From positions 153,438-217,437 of the forward strand of contig SSNU01000129.1 in assembly GCA_012064415.1 (NCBI GenBank): a stretch of 64,000 nucleotides of DNA, given 5' to 3'. Below the pieces are notes generated by a model that saw nothing but the letters and a program-made list of their open reading frames with translations, ran no database searches and was not told the DNA's origin. The position numbers and the translations under genes are program-made. Source of the DNA: Gyrodactylus bullatarudis (Eukaryota > Platyhelminthes > Monogenea > Gyrodactylidea > Gyrodactylidae). Shown here in pieces: positions 12,679 through 24,683 of the stretch; within the stretch, counting starts at the first letter, position 1, and each line of letters starts with the position of its first letter.

Positions 12679-13467
12679 ATAGCTTTAAATATGAGCCGAT
12701 CGAGAATTAATATCATCTTATTCGATTAATGATTCGCCCGTAAATAAAAGACGATAATTCCCCTAAACTAAAATAGGAGATTTATTAAAATGTCATGAAA
12801 AAGATGGGATAAATAGATATTGAATCGTGTACGTAGTACGAATGAAATTTATTAGATCCGTAATACAATTAAATTTTACGTATCATTGCTACTTTTAAGT
12901 AATTGAGGAATCTAAAATCCAATAGAAATTATCTGAATGGGTGATAAAATGAAATTTGATATACAATTTAAGATTTAGTTTTAATGTAAATATATAAATT
13001 CTGTATTACAAAATATCATTAGTATAATATAATAATATTTGGAGAATTAAGATAATTATCTTATAGTATAAGTCTTACATATAGATATATATGAAGATAT
13101 AGATGAAATTTCAAACGTACTGCGGTTCATAGATATTCTGATTCTTCATTTAATTTTATGCATGTTAATCAAAATTTCAAGCTTTTTTTCTCAAAATTTA
13201 CGCTTAGGTAGTCGAGTGAAAAAATGTATCAAAAAGTGAAATTTGAATTTCGCGCGTGTATTTATCTTTGTTGTAAAGCCTTTAATGAGTGATAAATATG
13301 ATGAAATAGATAGAGAAAAATTCTAGAAACCATTTGCGCTCACTTGCAGAAGAATTAGTTGCAAAATATACATTTTTTGTTTTAATTTATAACAACTTGA
13401 GAACACAATCAAAATTCCTAAAACCACTCTACTTTTTGTAAGTCATTCTTCTGATAAGTCCAGCGAA
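12679..13467. other. Gene-free interval
   Basis: AT-rich sequence between the hAT element and the next gene. No coding exon, RNA gene or clear repeat was recognised. The last 100 bp are presumably the 5' region of the gene starting at 13468 (an AG lies 4 bp before its ATG). Confidence 0.5.
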
Positions 13468-14011
13468 ATGCCCATATATTCAATGAAAGATATCAATAAT
13501 CTGTTCGAAAATCCTTCAGACTTCGACAGATCGACTCTCCCAACTAATCTAGAGGTCTACAACTTTTTGAAACTTCATTCGACAACTCAAGCCTGGGCGT
13601 ACGGAGTTCTAAGACGTTTTATTGCTGATGAACTCATTAAGCATTATGCTGAAACGGCCAGAATTGAGCCCAAAAACTACAGAGCCGTTGTCAAAAGTTT
13701 AGAAAAAGGATTTAGAAAACAAAAAAAATGAATATCTAGTTAATGAGTGGTGTCTCTTTAGCACTTGGAAAGGGCTGTTCCCTGTAGCAAGATGTAGTTG
13801 TCTCTACACCCAAAGATCTCCATGTGATGTTGATGAACCCAATCATGATCTGACAATGAATTTCTTGGAGGATCAAGGTCAGAATCGTTTAATGAAAATT
13901 GACGACTACATCCGTGAAATCGAGATCGTCGAGGCTGAAGACGTTATTATTCAGCAGCAATTTCCATCTAAGGAACCTGAGGATGCTCCTGTATGTAATC
14001 AATTACTTTGA
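13468..14011 (+). CDS. Unidentified conserved-looking protein, frame broken at an A8 run
   Basis: The first part (ATG 13468 to TGA 13729-13731) encodes 87 residues starting MPIYSMKDINNLFENPSDFD. At the stop lies a run of eight A (13721-13728). Reading one base differently through that run gives a long open continuation, NEYLVNEWCLFSTWKGLFPV, with a cysteine-rich patch (RCSCLYTQRSPC) and a helical acidic tail, ending at TGA 14009-14011. A 'gtatgt' donor at 13991 could instead start an intron. Both halves have coding-like composition, so the break is either an assembly or sequencing slip, a polymorphism, or a fresh frameshift. No family is recognised. MRPS22 follows on the same strand. Confidence 0.55.
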
Positions 14012-14737
14012 TTATACTTATTTTACTTAGTTTATACATACTTTGATTACTTATATTTGTAAATTCATTATTTCTGTACTTTTTCTTGTATATAATTTAT
14101 ATTTTATCTGAATCGTATCTTTCTCTTAAAAAATTTTATGAGACTTTTGAGTAAAGCGAAATTGAAATCATCATGAATATCTGCCTCTTTTGCGTCATTT
14201 TGCAAAATCAATATTCTCTATTTATGTGAGCAAATTTTTAGTGTTTGGAAGAAATTTGTGAATGATTAATAATCATTGATTATAGAAGAAGATTATTTAA
14301 TGAGACAATTCAATCTCTGATGATGCTTAATTCATCTTTCGATTTCTTTAGAAAGGATTTGAGAGTTGAATTTGCTGAAAATGAACCATTCTATAGAGTG
14401 CTTAAGTACTGCTTATTGAGTATTCTACACTAAGGAACTAATTCACGTACGCGATGAATAAATAATTGAAAAAACATTATCTAAATTTTATGATTACTTG
14501 TTGGATCACTTACAAATTTTATCATATTATTTATAGAAAACTGTAAATTTCAAAATCACGCAATTTTGTTAAAAAATTACTGAAAATAACTGAAAATTAA
14601 AATAATAAAATATTTAAATTACAGTATTAAAAGATTTTCAGCTACAGTAATTTTCCGAAGTTTAGTTCTCTCAGAGAAATTTCAAACTTTTCGGTCGATT
14701 TTTTAATTTAATTTGTTTTATTCATCACCTTTTACAA

Positions 14738-15812
14738 ATGCAACTGACTAGAGTTTATTTTAGCTCTCACTTGAATAAGGCTTATCCGCACTTTGTTAAT
14801 CCATCTGTACATAATTTGCTTTACGGGACAGTTTTTCTTGATCCTCATAAGATACATAATCCTGAACTGCGAAATGATAAATCTGTTAAAATTAAACTCT
14901 TGTCCCAACGAGAACTTGAATCGGTTAGTTCAATTTTGATATTAGTAGGTCAAAAGATTTGGTAAGATTTTCACTCGTCAAAAAATACAAATTCCTGTCA
15001 TATTACCTATGAGAAGCACTGAGACGAAGATTAAAGTATACGAAGAAAATTTCAAATTGCAAGGGCTAATACCGGCGAATCAACGGATAGTTTTTATAGA
15101 TATTAGCTTGGAAGCTTCGTTTAAGAATCGTACTATTGTAGCAAGGAATCCTGATGGCTCACTAACTGATGTCAGCAGTAGTGATAGAGATCGTTTGAAT
15201 CAGATTTATTTTCCTTTGCCTCATAGAAAAATTAGAATACCAAACATGTTTAATGACAAATTCCTTGATGAAATTTTAGTTCCTGACAATTTTCAGTATA
15301 TTCTCGATAGAGCTTGTGTACAATTCGAGCCAAATGATGAAAACTATCATAAAGTTTTCGACAAGATACTCGAGAGAATTTCAAATAATTCATGGAAGGC
15401 GGACATGGGCTTAGAACAGTTAAAGTATTCAAGATATTTCGGAATCGTTGTATTGCATTTTGTCATCAAGAATGATTTGCTGCCATTAATTCATTTTTAT
15501 CTGAGTCAAGAAAACTTCACTGGTCTTGTTGTGCTCATTAAAATATTCACAATTATTCATCCAAATTCCAGTTTTTCCGTCAAAAATAAAAGTGCAAATA
15601 TCTTCAAGCCACTTGATGATTTCGATTTTGAATATCTTTCCATTGATACAGACAAGTCGATCAATTTGCTAAAGGTAAATTTGCTTATTTAATTTGCTCT
15701 TTAGAGCTTTCTTGAACTCGAAAGTCACGATATCCAAGGCAAAAAGAATGTTTATGATATTTTGCAGAAACTGAGCAAGATTCCTGAAAAGAAACTCACT
15801 GCTCAATCCTAA
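14738..15812 (+). CDS. MRPS22: Mitochondrial ribosomal protein mS22
   Basis: Exons 14738-14923, 14949-15674 and 15705-15812 give 339 residues (human about 360). mS22 is a metazoan-specific protein of the small mitoribosomal subunit. Similarity to MRPS22 is clear from FIDIS, ARNPDGSLTDVSSSDRDRLN, QIYFPLPHRKI, CVQFEPNDENYHKV and LKYSRYFGIVVLHFV. The introns are 25 bp (14924-14948) and 30 bp (15675-15704). Removing the 25-bp intron deletes an in-frame stop and restores a 22-residue segment (LES...VIL) of the same length as in human. The N-terminus (MQLTRVYFSSHLNKAY) is basic with no acidic residue, as expected for a mitochondrial presequence. PTPMT1 starts 128 bp downstream on the same strand, and an AATAAA lies at about 15854. 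Confidence 0.88.
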
Positions 15813-15904
15813 TTGCAACAATCAGGGGTACTTTTTTTCAATAGAATTCATTGAATAAAAAAATTCACAATTAAAAACTTCTTCTGAATCAATACTACGT
15901 CATT

Positions 15905-15940
15905 TTCTACTACACTTCTTAATTAGCTCTTTTTCTCAAG
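15905..15940 (+). promoter_or_regulatory. Candidate spliced-leader acceptor before PTPMT1
   Basis: A pyrimidine-rich tract (tctactacacttcttaatta and ctctttttctc) ends in AAG at 15938-15940. The PTPMT1 frame opens in phase 0 at the next base. No in-frame ATG lies between the upstream stop and this acceptor, and no first exon was found. It is either a trans-splice site or the 3' end of an intron whose first exon is unrecognised. Confidence 0.45.
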
Positions 15941-16506
15941 GTGGCGAATTTTGTCTTTTACACATCCTACCTGTATAATTGGGCACTGCACAAGGCCAAA
16001 ATTCGAACACCATATGATAGAATCAATGAGAAAATAGTCCTTGGAAGTCTACCCCTCAAGAGTAAATGGTCAAAAATAACAGAGAAATTTTCAATAACCC
16101 ACATTCTTTCAGCAGTTAATGAATATGAAACTAAAAATTTTGTTGTAGACAAATCCTATGCCGAAAAGAACAATATCAAGTATCTCAGAATAAGTCTCAA
16201 GGATTTTTCTGGAGCTCCAAACAATCAGCAGGTAACATTGCATTTGTAATCATTCGAAAATATCTGGTTTAGTATAATGAAGCAAATGAGTTTATCGATT
16301 CTGTGACCGATGGTAATAGCATTTATATTCATTGTAAAGCAGGCAGAACTAGATCAGCCTGCTTTGTAGCTGGATATCTAATAGCTCGAGAGAAACTGAC
16401 ATCAGAAAAAGCTATTGCCTATGTTAAAAGTAAAAGGCCTGCTGCTATTTTTCATGAACCCCACAAAAGATCTCTTAAGGAATACGAAATGAGTCTAAAT
16501 TCGTAA
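15941..16506 (+). CDS. PTPMT1: Mitochondrial protein-tyrosine phosphatase PTPMT1
   Basis: Exons 15941-16231 and 16273-16506 are separated by a 41-bp intron. PTPMT1 dephosphorylates phosphatidylglycerophosphate in the mitochondrial inner membrane during cardiolipin synthesis. The dual-specificity signature HCKAGRTRS (HCX5R) is present in exon 2. Family features upstream are YDRINEKIVLGSLPLKS, VNEYETKNF and the general-acid region DFSGAP. The N-terminal segment VANFVFYTSYLYNWALH matches the hydrophobic membrane-targeting start of the family. There is no ATG: the frame begins with GTG directly after a pyrimidine-AG acceptor, so the start codon must come from another exon or a spliced leader. An AATAAA at 16505-16510 overlaps the stop codon. 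Confidence 0.88.
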
Positions 16507-16645
16507 TAAATCAATATATTATCATTTAAATTACACATAAGTGAATACTCTTGTTATACAGTCTGTAGTCTTCAGATTATCTGATTAAAAGAATGAGTTT
16601 TGAATCAATTTTGTTAGAAAAACGAATTTTACAATTTGAAATCAC

Positions 16646-19600
16646 TTAACTGGCCATGTTCTCTTGGATAAATGGTTCCATACGTTCGAGTTGCTTACAG
16701 TTAATAATAATGTGCTCGAGACCTTGTTTAATAGTCATCTCACAATCAACTTTATTTGTTTTAAAAAAGTCGACTGCTTCTTGATAAAATTTCATGGAAG
16801 CGATTTTTTCAAGACTGGCATGAATGGTTCTTCCCATGAGTTTAACTGTACCTAAGCTTTCATGGAGTGTTTTGATATTTTTTTTGATAAACTCCCACAT
16901 ATCTCGACGACCCTCAGGTCGGGATAAACTAATTATTGCCATAATAAGGTATCTATCCTGCTTCCTAACATCATCAGAGAGCGTGAACTGTATCAAATTT
17001 TGTCGGTCTTGACTATCCTGGCAGTTCCCAAGGGCATAGGATATTCTTACTTTTTCGTCGTTCATTTTCGCAACAGTAAAAAGCTAAAGGAATTATTTTG
17101 GAATCAATATTTTAAGGGAAACGACTTACTTTGCATAGCTTTTCGAAAACTTCCTTGCTGTAGTTCTTCATTACAATCTTGTAAACTGATAATCTCAGAT
17201 CCGGATCAATTAGCTGTTCTGTTGAAGAACTTTCCTCAGACGTGCATTTTATGTAGTGCGCATCAAAACGATTCTTGGCCTCCAGGATAATAGCCTCATG
17301 ACCACATAAACCTAATGCTTCAATGATTGATGGACGCAAGACTTTATCATTGAGTGAATCTTCAGGCTTAGAGTTCCACCCGAGACGCTCAAATGTTGGT
17401 TTTATTAAATGAAAGACAAGGTCATGAATATACTTTTGGCACATTTCTTTTGACTTTGATGACTTTTCAAAATTGTATTCATTGAGTAGATCAAGGAAAT
17501 GGAAAATGTTCTTCTTGATTGAGTCCCATACAAAGTAGGATTTCTCATCTACATATAGCTCCTTGGTAGCAGCTACAACGTCTCTTATGTTGTAATGACC
17601 AGCAAAAGCCTTTGAAAAAATTATAGAATTTTATAAGTAGATTCTTTAATTACCACATGAAATTCCTAATGATTTTTAATATCAAAGAATAATTATAATT
17701 ATTGTTTGGAACTATAATGTTGCATTACCTCATTAAGAATATTATTTATGGAGTCTACACTCATAAGGAAGATAGAAGACCGAATGAATAATAAGTGATA
17801 AAAGTTTTATTTCGTCGGGTCTCTTCGGACTTGATCCCCGAGATTTGATTATATACTTTTTTTGTTTGAATGAAATTCACCAACCATGAACTCATTGGGA
17901 ATGAGATTACTTTGGTAGAGAAGTTCACTATACGAGAAAGGAACGATGCAGGAACGGAGAAAGTGAAATTATAGTCGTTCAATCTTCTTTTGATTACTTT
18001 TTGGAATGTTTGAGAGAAGAGCGCTGCAATAGTCAAGATGGGGGAAAATACATTGTTTATATAGTAGGAGTCGGAGTTCCGGGAAGTGAAGTTCTAAGGA
18101 AGTATGATTTAATTCTTAGCATCCTTAGATTTTCTTTTGAACGTATATAGGTGTCGACCTTTCGGGTATAGTTGAGTCCGAGATCATTGATTTGAGTGAC
18201 AAGGAGTACATTCTGATCAGGACCGAGGAGGATGTTTTCACTGAGGCACATAATTTTGGTTTTATTTGTGTTGAGGGATAGTCAGATTAGTTCAAGATGT
18301 GATGACAGATGAGCGAGTTCGGAATTGATTGCTTCGGGCCCATGGGTTAAGGGACAGAGAATTTTTATGTCATCCGCGTATTTGAAATATGATATGATGA
18401 AACATACGGGATGATTGAGGAAAATACAATGTTAAATAGTATGGGTCCAATTATTGAGCCTTGTGGGACTCCAGATGAGATTTGGGACGAACCTGAATAC
18501 TGGTTGTTGAGAGATACGTATTGGTTTCTTCTGGAGAGGAAATTTAGGGTTAGGTTGATTATAAATGGATTAACCTTCAGTTTGATGAGGCAGTTTCTGA
18601 TGATGTGGAAGGGGAGTCTGTCAAAGGCTTTAGCAATATCAACAAAAATGGCAACGACCGGAACTTTTTTGTATTTGTAATCGTTGGCTTTATCAAAAAA
18701 TGCGATGAGATTAGTTGAAGTGCTTCTGCCTTTGACAAAGCCGTGTTGATTCAAGTCAAGAAATGAGATGTCAATATTTTGGAGGAAGTTGTTTATGTAC
18801 ATATCTATGATTGACAAAAAGATGGGTAGATTGATATAGGCCTAAATTCGGATAGTACTTTTGGGTTGTATACTTTTGAGATTGGAATAATTCTGATTCT
18901 AAACCATTCTTCAGGGATGGTACAGGATAGTAATACGTAGTTATAACAATTCGAGAATTCTGTGAAGGAGTTTGGTAGGGAGAGTAGGATAGTTGGAGAG
19001 ATGAGGTAATCGTCCCGGCGTTTTTTGACTTTATAGATAGAAGGAGATCTATTATGATTTCGACAGTGAAGCTAGGTAGTTGAGAGCCCGAGGTTTCAGT
19101 ATAAGAAATTGGTTAGTGGGCGAGTAAACATTGGCGAAGATGATTGTATTTTTACTGGAAGTTTGTTCACTCCCCGGAACTCCGACTCCTACTATATAAA
19201 CAATGTATTTTCCCCCATCTTGACTATTGCAGCGCTCTTCTCTCAAACATTCCAAAAATGAAGCAGCCTGGAAACAGGAGCATCAAAAATAGAGATCTCC
19301 CCTGAGCTGAGACCTTTTTATCCTATGGAAGAGCAGAAAAAATTTACTAGTATATAATTATATTTGATTATAATCAAATCCCGGGATTAAGTCCGAAGAG
19401 ACCCGACGAAATAAAACTTTTATCACTTATTATTCATTCGGTCTTCTATCTTCCTTATGAGTGTAGACTCTAGTAATAATTATTGTATTGAATTTGCGAA
19501 TCAAAAAAATGCAGACTAGATAAATTTCTGATAGATAAAAAACAAGTATTTCTCACCAACTTCCAGTAGTCGTCAATATATGCAAGACGATCAATTTCAT

Positions 19601-21358
19601 TGATCTTATTTTCCTTAATTAGTTGGAACATCATTTGATGCATGTTTTCATCGTATTTGATTCGAACGAAAGTACTTCTATTGGGATTGATTCTAAACAT
19701 TGATTGAGGGCATTTGATTAGATGTTCATCGCCATCTCTTGGTAGGACCATTTTTTCCAACTGAGTGTCATCATCGACCTTGGAAATTTTTAAGGGAATA
19801 ATCCAGTAGGAAGGTTGATCCAAGACACCGTCAGACATGTACTTTTGTTGTTTGAATTTAAGATTATTCAAGGTCTTTGAGACTTCTAAAAAGGGATAGC
19901 CAGTTTTACTTGTCCAATCTTTGAGCATCTCGCCAATATTAACGCCTGAACTTTCACTGAAAGCTTGCCATAAATCTTCAGTTTTGGTGTTTGTATACTT
20001 GAATCGATTCATGTATACTTTGAGTCCTTTGAAGAATTTTTCCTCACCGATAAAATTTTTGAGCATATTCAAAACTGAAGCCCCTTTAGCATATGAAATT
20101 GTGTCGAAAATTTCATCAATCTGATCAGGACTCTGGACAGGTACCTCAATAGGATGGCTAGACCTGAGTCCATCCAGAGAAAAGGCCATAGATTGAACTT
20201 CATTCGCGAATAAGGACCAAAGTTTGAATTCCTTGTAGTTGAAGTCATTCGACACAAACTCCATGAGACGAGCGAAACCTTCATTGAGCCATAAATGTGT
20301 CCACCACTCCATGGTTACTAAATTACCAAACCACATATGCGCCAATTCATGGGCTACACACCTAGCGACACGAACACGCCATTCAACTGAGGATTGATTG
20401 GGATCAATGAGGACTAATATTTCTCTAATATTAAATAAAAAAATAATTTCAATATATTTCAGAGAATATAATGATGAAAAAATTCTATCGCTCACCTAAA
20501 TGTAACAAGACCCCAGTTTTCCATGGCCCCCATGGAGAAATCGGGAATTGCAATAAGGTCAAGTTTAGGAAGTGCATATCCAATGCCAAAACAATCTTTG
20601 TAAAAAGGAAGACATTTTTCAGCTACTTCTAGAGCGAATGTGCCACATTCTTTCTTTCCTATTGGAGCATAAACTCTGATTGGAATTCCGTCGGTATCTT
20701 TACCTTCAATAAATTCAAAATTTCCGACAACCATGGCGACCAAGTAAGTTGACATAATTGGCGAGCGATCAAATTTAACTTTAACAACGGCCTCACCCAT
20801 TGGTTCACGGGAAATTTCTGGCATATTAGAAAGAGCAGTTAGTTTATCAGGGACAATCATAGTTATATCGAATGTAGCCTTCCTATCAGGTTCATCAATA
20901 CAGGGAAATGCCATACGGGCAAAAGTGGATTCAAATTGCGTACAGAGATTCCATAATTCAGTTCCATCTTGAAGCTGGTACTTGGATCGGTAAAATCCAC
21001 TCATCTTGTCATTGTGAGTACCCTTAAACTCTATTTTGAGTAAGTGCTTTCCCTCGGATATTGGCGAGTCAAAAGTTATTATTAGCAGGTCTTGATCAGG
21101 TTCGAGAGAAATGAATCCTTTCAAGTCATCACAAAAGGCTTCTGAGTAGCTCAATTCTTTTGAATTGAGGATGATCTTTTTTGTAGGACTTTTAATCTAA
21201 AAGTTTATAGAAATTATTAAAATTAATCTGATTCATTGGCTTACATTACACTCGAGAACTAAATGCCCATCAAATTCGAATTCTTTAAAGTCAGGCGTAA
21301 ATGTTAAATTATAATTGATGGGTTCAACGTTGTAATCTATTCTCTTATATGTAGTCAT
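16646..21358 (-). CDS. NPEPPS: Puromycin-sensitive aminopeptidase (M1 family)
   Basis: Exons 21358-21245, 21196-20496, 20424-19557, 17609-17130 and 17083-16646 sum to 867 codons including the stop (866 residues, close to the human family length without its leader). This cytosolic zinc M1 aminopeptidase removes N-terminal residues from peptides. It has the exopeptidase motif GAMENWGLVTFR, the zinc site HELAHMWFGNLVTMEWW (HEXXH, with the third ligand Glu in LWLNEGFA) and the ERAP1-like C-terminal domain (RLGWNSKPEDSLND). Introns are 48, 71, 1947 and 46 bp. The 1.9-kb intron carries LINE sequence at 17751-19470. An acceptor-like 'ttctttttctag' lies 15 bp before the ATG. CIP2A ends 362 bp upstream on the same strand. 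Confidence 0.95.
17751..19470 (-). mobile_element. LINE sequence with inverted ends inside an NPEPPS intron
   Basis: The core (18817 to about 18060, minus strand) encodes LINE reverse transcriptase: FVKGRSTSTNLIAFFDK, FVDIAKAFDRLP, SGVPQGSIIGPILFN and, after a frame break, FKYADDIKIL. A further stop and frame breaks show it is dead. The two edges are inverted copies: 17751-17832 equals the reverse complement of 19389-19470 over 82 bp, and 17997-18090 pairs with 19170-19258. Because the right edge repeats the element's 3' side in the opposite direction, two opposite-strand LINE insertions or a rearranged insertion are likely. The edge sequence (containing 'cgggtctcttcggact') is a repeat also seen near 29.35, 47.5, 48.6 and 48.8 kb. 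Confidence 0.85.
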
Positions 21359-21720
21359 TATCGTAATTCTTGTCTAGAAAAAGAACATGTGTGAATATGG
21401 GAATCCTATGAAAATTCTATTTTGACAACAAAACTTGAATCAACTTAAACAAATATCATCTTTTTTGTAATTTTCTTTAAATCAAAGCCCAATTGTAGAA
21501 ATTCTAATTCAAATTGTGTAATTTAATTACTAATTAATAATTACAGTAATTGAATTATAATAATTGATGAATGAATGATTCAGTTTATGAATAGATGTGT
21601 TCAATGAAAAATGTTGATATTAACTTATTATTTATTTCGCTGAATAAAATAGTCTTAATCGCAAGAGAAAATCATAAAAAATAATATATGTATATTAAGA
21701 AAAAAATATTTTAATACAGT

Positions 21721-24383
21721 TTATTTCTTCGATGTAATATCATTAAACATTTGAGCCATTTTCTCGAATTTCGATATCTAAAAGTAAGTTTAAAATGTCT
21801 AATTACCTTATCAGCTTGTTCCTTGATTTTATTTTTGAGCGATGAATTCTCTTTCTCTAATTCTTTCTGTCGTGATCTAAATTGATCCATCAATGTTTTA
21901 TCATTGGCCTTTGATACTTCCAGGTCTAAAGAAATTAATTAAATCATTTAAATAATCAGGTGAAGCATTCTATTTTCCTTGGAGTACTTACCAACTATTT
22001 TGCGTGCATAGCTATCATTCAACCTGTTCAAAGTAAGAAATTAATATTGGATTTTGAATTGTAAAACTTGTAGATTACTTTTGATATTTGGCAAGGCTTC
22101 CTTTCAACTCTTCGTTTTCAATGAATTTTTCATTAAAATCAGAATTCAATTTATTGACAACGCCGAGGTAATTTCTTTGATGTTCAACATCTTGTCGTAA
22201 CCTTTTTCTTTCAGATTCAATCTGGACGCTTAAATATTTCTTGGTGGATTCGATCTCTTCATTTTTTTGGTTGAGCAAAGCCTAAATCACATTAGGGATA
22301 TTATGATAAGGATAGTGAAGATAGACTCACATTTAATCTAAATATTTCTGCCCTCATAAAGTTCATGAGTATCTTGTTGAAATTCATTGAGTCTGATTGA
22401 ATGTCTTTTTCAGAATAATTTTGAACCATTTTTTTCAACTCTGTGATTTTCTCATCACAATAGATTTCAGCCAAGTATTTTTTTGAGATGCTGCTAAAGT
22501 CTTGAGTATCGTCCTCTTTATTAAAAATGGCAGCAAAGAAACTGAGATAAGAGTCATGACTGATGAATGCCTCGATGAGATGTTGATCAAAATCAACTCC
22601 TACAGGTTTGTCTCTTGAAATTGGTAGAAATAAAAGTAAAAGCCAAAAATTGAGACTAGGGGGAGGAAAACTAACTTTTCCAAGAGAACAGACTGATTCT
22701 TCTTTAGTAGGAGCAGAATTTGAAGACTAAATTCGATCAGAGATTTGTCAGATATTGTCCTAGAGTTGATAAGCACAATAGAGGCAGTGTCTAGGAGAGA
22801 TTCAGTAGATTCGATTTGACCTAGACAGGATTTATTATCTACCTTTTCTGGGATTTTAGACAAAACTTCTGACGGTCGTGTTATAATTACAGTTTCAGCA
22901 GTACTTGGACGAGTGGATCGAAGATTCTCCTTCAAAGTCGACCGATTTGGAATAATTTCCGGAGTATTTGTCGTTGCTAGGAGGAAAAGACATCCCACCA
23001 TTTTCATAATTGTTATCAGAGACAGATGACTAATGTGGACAGGAGTTGAGAAAAATTGGGCTTACTTTAAATTTGGAGTCGAGTAAAATTCGCCATTCAT
23101 GCCATTGGTACCTTGACCAGTGAGTAGAGAGTTAAAGTTGATTTCATAATTAATCATTTTAACCAAGGTCTCGTGTAGACTATTCTTGATCTCAATTTCT
23201 CCTGGCTTGCACTTTTTTTCCGAGAATATTCCCAACAGGGGATATGTCATGTGAGATAGTTTGTAGAGTGAGAATAGATACAAATTTTCATCAAATATTT
23301 CTTCTTCCTGTACACTGGGGTGCAATTGAAGGAGTCTTTTGAATATCAACTCCAAGTAGGAAATTATACAGTGAAATTTCCTCTCATTAATAGAGGTAAA
23401 GTTTATAAGAAAAGTGATGATCGAGTTGAGTGAATTCAAATTTGCATAGTTTATTGCATCATGAAGTAAGGTATTCTTGAGGCTGTTAAGACTCTTCTTA
23501 CGCAAAGGAACTCTGCTATCATTGTCAAAGAATACCTGTTCAATTATATCGATAAATTCTTTGTTGTCAGTCTTGATGAAGCTGGACATTAGTTCAAAAG
23601 TTTCCCTGCTGTCCAAGTCCATTCCGTGACTCGATTGCTTGGAAAGTTCATGGATACATTGCTTGAGTGAGGAATACATTAACAAGAGTTGTGTAAACTC
23701 TTTAGATTCACATAGAAAGGCTAACAGCCGTTTGGCCATAATTGCCAAAGATTTATTTTCCACTACTACATTGAAGACATATTGTATCATACGATGGAAG
23801 CTGATTACATTGAATATTTCTTCAGAATATCCCCAAAAATGGAAAAGCACAATCAGGACAAAGAGGAGATTTCCAGAATTTTGATTATCTTGGTCAAGAA
23901 TCACTTTTCTGAGCGATTCTCTAAAGAACTGATGCTTCCTCATGATGTTTTTAGATTTTATTTGATCAATGGAATTTGACTGACAGAGAATCGCCAGAGC
24001 TAGAAGACACCTGGGGAAATATTTATCATTCTCAATTTTATCCAGACATGTTTCCATAATATTCTCGAAGCCACACATGTTGTGTATGGTCGATTGGGGA
24101 GTAATAATTGTAGAAAAGAAGAGTATTATCTTATCAAAATCAATGGTGGTATTCTCGAATATTAAATAGTTCAGTAAACTGAAGAAATCCTTCGAATGCA
24201 AAATTAATTGAGAAACGGATATTGAATTGGCTTTAAAATATGAAAAAATTACTTACAATAGTTGAATAATCCATCGAAAAACTCATCGGCAACATTAGAA
24301 TAGGAGTTTGACATGAGTTTTTCGACATCCTCTTGATATCGGACACGAATCATATTTAGCTTACGCATTTGGATAGATGGCAT
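21721..24383 (-). CDS. CIP2A: CIP2A-like protein (armadillo-type repeats plus coiled coil)
   Basis: Exons 24383-24257, 24230-23066, 23029-22676, 22613-22331, 22281-22079, 22023-21992, 21925-21807 and 21777-21721 sum to 780 codons in frame (779 residues; human CIP2A 905). CIP2A inhibits PP2A and also links broken chromosomes with TOPBP1 in mitosis. The N-terminal about 500 residues are all-helical and armadillo-like (RCLLALAILCQSNSI, MAKRLLAFLCESKEF, LIEFSLQILLLLKK, VDFDQHLIEAFISHDSYLSF). These align in order with the human repeats preceding the coiled coil. The C-terminus is a charged coiled coil (ESERKRLRQDVEHQRNYL, RQKELEKENSSLKNKI). Introns are 26, 36, 62, 49, 55, 66 and 29 bp. The assignment is by weak similarity; another ARM/coiled-coil protein such as USO1 fits less well. 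Confidence 0.62.
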
Positions 24384-24683
24384 TTTATTTTACAGAATGA
24401 ATTGATAATATAATTCCTAATATAGATTAGTAACTAATTATTAGTTTCAGAAATTTTTTATTAGTTTAAAAGCTGCAGTGCCTTGTAGAAAATTCAATTT
24501 AAAATCCAAAGAAATCAAAATAGAATCTAAGTAAAAAAATAGAATCATCAAAATTTGCTTCATGTTCCGTTTGTTGTTTATCTTGTTTATATAATTACAC
24601 ATTATGGATGAGATGAAGATTTTTCATTGAAAAATTTTTTGTAAAAATATCATTAAATAATTTGTCACAAAATAACTAAGTCA
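24384..24683. promoter_or_regulatory. Shared divergent 5' region of CIP2A and 14-3-3
   Basis: The two start codons point away from each other with 300 bp between them. The interval is AT-rich, with no coding exon and no clear core-promoter element. It presumably holds both promoters. Confidence 0.5.

Noticed and set aside
14342..14430. Possible extra exon of the 13468 gene (KDLRVEFAENEPFYRVLKYC) after a 'tttctttag' acceptor
   Set aside because: The phase does not match the only good donor (13991), so the join would need a stop or a frame change.
22600..23007. Alternative frame through CIP2A exon 3 reading SSVSDNNYENGGMS
   Set aside because: It hits a stop and does not join the next exon. 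The chosen frame closes over all eight exons and aligns with the family.
24257..24383. USO1/p115 as the identity of the ARM plus coiled-coil gene
   Set aside because: The order of helices and the segment just before the coiled coil align better with CIP2A, and the p115 acidic C-terminus is absent.
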